A stretch of 64,000 nt of DNA, taken from the NCBI RefSeq assembly GCF_000430045.1, contig NZ_KE387023.1:1516891-1580890 (forward strand), written 5' to 3'. Below the pieces are notes generated by a model that was not told the origin of the DNA, did no database searches, and worked only from the letters and a program-made list of their open reading frames with translations. Of the stretch, positions 62,527 to 64,000 are shown one piece after another. Positions within the stretch are counted from its first letter, which is position 1; every line of letters starts with the position of its first letter. The position numbers and the translations under genes are program-made. The DNA is from Calidithermus chliarophilus DSM 9957 (GTDB taxonomy: Bacteria; Deinococcota; Deinococci; Deinococcales; Thermaceae).

Positions 62527-63240
62527 CTAGCGGCTGGTGTTCCAAGCCAGCAGGCTCATGCCCCCCAGCCAGAACAGCCCGTAGAGGGCCTGGTTGAGCA
62601 GGTTGAGGTTGCTGCCGTAGTCCTGGTCCCCCGCGAACAGCGCCACCACCCGCGCGACGCCCACGAGCACCAGCGCCCAAACCACGTTGCGCAGGGCCCG
62701 CTTGATGCGGTCGTTGATCATGCCCCGCACCTCGAGCAAAAACAGCAGGGTCAGGAAGAAGGGCACGAAGTAGTAGACCGGCTGGACGGGGGTGGAGAGC
62801 TCGAGGCTCGTCACGACCGCCGTCAGCACGCCCGCGCCCCCCGCCGCCAGGGCGCTCACCCGCAGCGCCAAGCCCCGGCGGTGCAGCCCCAGCCGCTCGA
62901 CGGCCCAGGGCAGGCCGGCCCCGGCCACCCCGAAGACGGCCGTGCCGCTCAGGAAGAGCGGGTCGAGCGAGGCCCGCACGCCGAAGAGCCAGTGGTAGGT
63001 CAGGGCCAGGTCGCCCAGGGCCAGGACCGCCAGGCCCAGGGCCAGCCCCTGCAGGACCAGCGCCAGGCCCTGGGGCATCCGCCGGGCCATGCTGTAGAGC
63101 CCCTGCGCCGCCAGGAGGTTGGCGATGGCGGTCCCCAGCGGCAGCATCCCGTGGACCGCGACCAGCCCCGCCAGCCACACCCCCCAGGCGACCAGCAGGA
63201 TGGGGCCGCTGACCGCGCGGGGGAGGGTCCGGCTGATCAC
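62527..63240 (-). CDS. integral membrane protein of unknown function
   Basis: 237 residues from GTG 63240, six bases after a TAGGCT box (63252-63247). Seven hydrophobic helices can be drawn: about 13-32, 36-48, 57-82, 92-112, 122-143, 156-170, 185-203, with a final one at 216-233. Soluble domains are absent. I do not recognise the family. The topology recalls small 7-TM signalling modules (7TMR or YhhN-like), which would suit its position 29 bases before the receiver-deficient LuxR regulator. That link is only an inference. Confidence 0.7.
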   Translation of the reverse strand: MISRTLPRAVSGPILLVAWGVWLAGLVAVHGMLPLGTAIANLLAAQGLYSMARRMPQGLALVLQGLALGLAVLALGDLALTYHWLFGVRASLDPLFLSGTAVFGVAGAGLPWAVERLGLHRRGLALRVSALAAGGAGVLTAVVTSLELSTPVQPVYYFVPFFLTLLFLLEVRGMINDRIKRALRNVVWALVLVGVARVVALFAGDQDYGSNLNLLNQALYGLFWLGGMSLLAWNTSR

Positions 63241-63246
63241 GGGACC

Positions 63247-63252
63247 AGCCTA
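63247..63252 (-). promoter_or_regulatory. -10 box of the membrane protein gene (leaderless)
   Basis: TAGGCT on the minus strand, six bases before GTG 63240. Confidence 0.35.
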
Positions 63253-63286
63253 GCAGAGGGGGCGTGGGGGGCGCGAGTCGGTAGTT

Positions 63287-64000
63287 TTACCCAGAGCGGG
63301 CGAAGCGCTCGGGGTTGGCCCGGCGGTAGGCCGCCCAGGAGTCGCGGTCCAGGGGGCGCTTCTCGGCCTCGGCCCACAGCCAGAAGGGCACCAGCATCGA
63401 GCGGGCGTTCTGGGTCTCGCAGTAGAAGATCTCGGCCGACAGGCCCCCCTCCTCCAGCATTCCCGACTCCCGGAAGGCCCGGAGGGCGGCCTCGAGGTCG
63501 TAGGGCACCTGCCGGAAGTGGGGTACGAGGGCCCCGCCCTCGGCCTCGAGCACCAGGTACTGCGCCCGCACGTCGCCGTTGAAGGGGGCCCCCACCGCCC
63601 CGGTGTTCCACACCAGCGCGCCGTCGTGCTGGCGCACGTAGGGCCGGTGGGTGTGCGAGCCCACCAGGTAGCGCGCGGGGTACTCGCGCAGGATCTCGCC
63701 CAGCGCCTCTTCGCTCAGCCGCTCGTCGTAGCCCTCGCGATAGTGGCGGGGCGAGCCGTGGGTGACGCGCAGGCCCAGCTCCTCCAGGTGCACCTGGTAG
63801 GGGAGGGCGGCGAGCCAGTCCAGGTGGGGCTGGGGGAGGGTGTGGGCCGTCCAGCGGGTGGCGGCGAAGAAGGGGTCGTCGAAGAGCAGCTTGAGCGAGT
63901 CGTGCCCGGCGCGCCACTTCACCACCAGGTCGTCGTGGTTGCCCAGGGTGAAGCGGTAGGGCAGCTCCCACAGCCGCTCGACCACCGCCCGGTTCTGCGG
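63287..64000 (-). CDS. calcineurin-like metallophosphoesterase, 5' end outside the window
   Basis: The frame stays open to the right edge, and the codons there read PQNRAVVERLWELP, the usual sequence just before the GNHD motif, so the N-terminal DIHGN and GDLVNRGP parts lie beyond the window. Visible metal-site motifs are FTLGNHDDLV, RVTHGSPRHY and LVGSHTHRPY, then VWNTGAVGAPFNGD, as in YfcE/MPP-type phosphodiesterases. It probably hydrolyses a phosphodiester or phosphoprotein in the cytoplasm; the substrate is unknown. The C-terminus continues through an extra helical part to ANPERFARSG. Confidence 0.9.
   Translation of the reverse strand, partial: PQNRAVVERLWELPYRFTLGNHDDLVVKWRAGHDSLKLLFDDPFFAATRWTAHTLPQPHLDWLAALPYQVHLEELGLRVTHGSPRHYREGYDERLSEEALGEILREYPARYLVGSHTHRPYVRQHDGALVWNTGAVGAPFNGDVRAQYLVLEAEGGALVPHFRQVPYDLEAALRAFRESGMLEEGGLSAEIFYCETQNARSMLVPFWLWAEAEKRPLDRDSWAAYRRANPERFARSG

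Overview
The window is very GC-rich bacterial chromosome, roughly 70% G+C by inspection. Gene content points to the Thermaceae (Deinococcota), most likely a Meiothermus-like genus. The indicators are a single-SLH, coiled-coil, beta-barrel envelope protein; a treY-glgX-treZ trehalose operon; an archaeal-type ProRS; many genes whose TAnnnT -10 box lies only 6-8 nt before the start codon (leaderless mRNAs); and dispersed 7-nt-periodic intergenic repeats. I saw no rRNA, tRNA, CRISPR array, prophage or transposase gene.

Layout. 1-7.0 kb: stress and signalling genes. These are a KGG-motif repeat protein running off the left edge, an SRPBCC protein, a cytosolic NarL-type kinase/regulator pair, an MgtC-like membrane protein and a DUF892 protein. 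7.1-14.1 kb: trehalose synthesis from maltooligosaccharides/glycogen (small acidic ORF, treY, glgX, treZ, with 4-nt overlaps between the three enzymes). 14.1-16.2 kb: an NRAMP-like transporter with an FRG-domain partner. 16.4-24.5 kb: two tightly packed plus-strand operons of SDR, VOC, AKR, SnoaL-like and QueA-like enzymes. The second ends in a GAF histidine kinase with four cysteines and its LuxR-type regulator. 24.7-31.6 kb: an S1 protein, acyl-CoA dehydrogenase, a DUF692 iron enzyme, the SLH/beta-barrel protein and acyl-CoA synthetase. 32.0-35.3 kb: a TMAO/DMSO-reductase-type molybdoenzyme, a solitary TorC C-terminal-type cytochrome, and a structured leader ending in a terminator. 35.3-39.7 kb: VOC protein, endonuclease III, Gfo/Idh/MocA dehydrogenase, ProRS. 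39.9-52.6 kb: an exoprotein region of seven lipoproteins, including three S8 proteases and two beta-propeller-like proteins. 52.7-64 kb: acetyltransferase, exported proteins (one frameshifted), ApgM, VanW, a short GidA-like flavoprotein, MutY, CoA-binding, ankyrin, LuxR and membrane proteins, and a metallophosphoesterase cut by the right edge.

The most unusual feature is a family of nine intergenic mosaic repeats (near 5.2, 18.8, 24.6, 25.4, 29.8, 31.85, 36.8, 38.15 and 59.0 kb). Each is built from blocks of different tandem heptanucleotides, usually around a C-run/G-run palindromic core. Block order is conserved and orientation is free. Other items to check are the three-way-junction leader upstream of the cytochrome/molybdoenzyme pair, the four-cysteine GAF kinase operon, the DUF692 gene under a palindrome, the systematic leaderless promoters, and conversion-like identity tracts between two protease paralogues.
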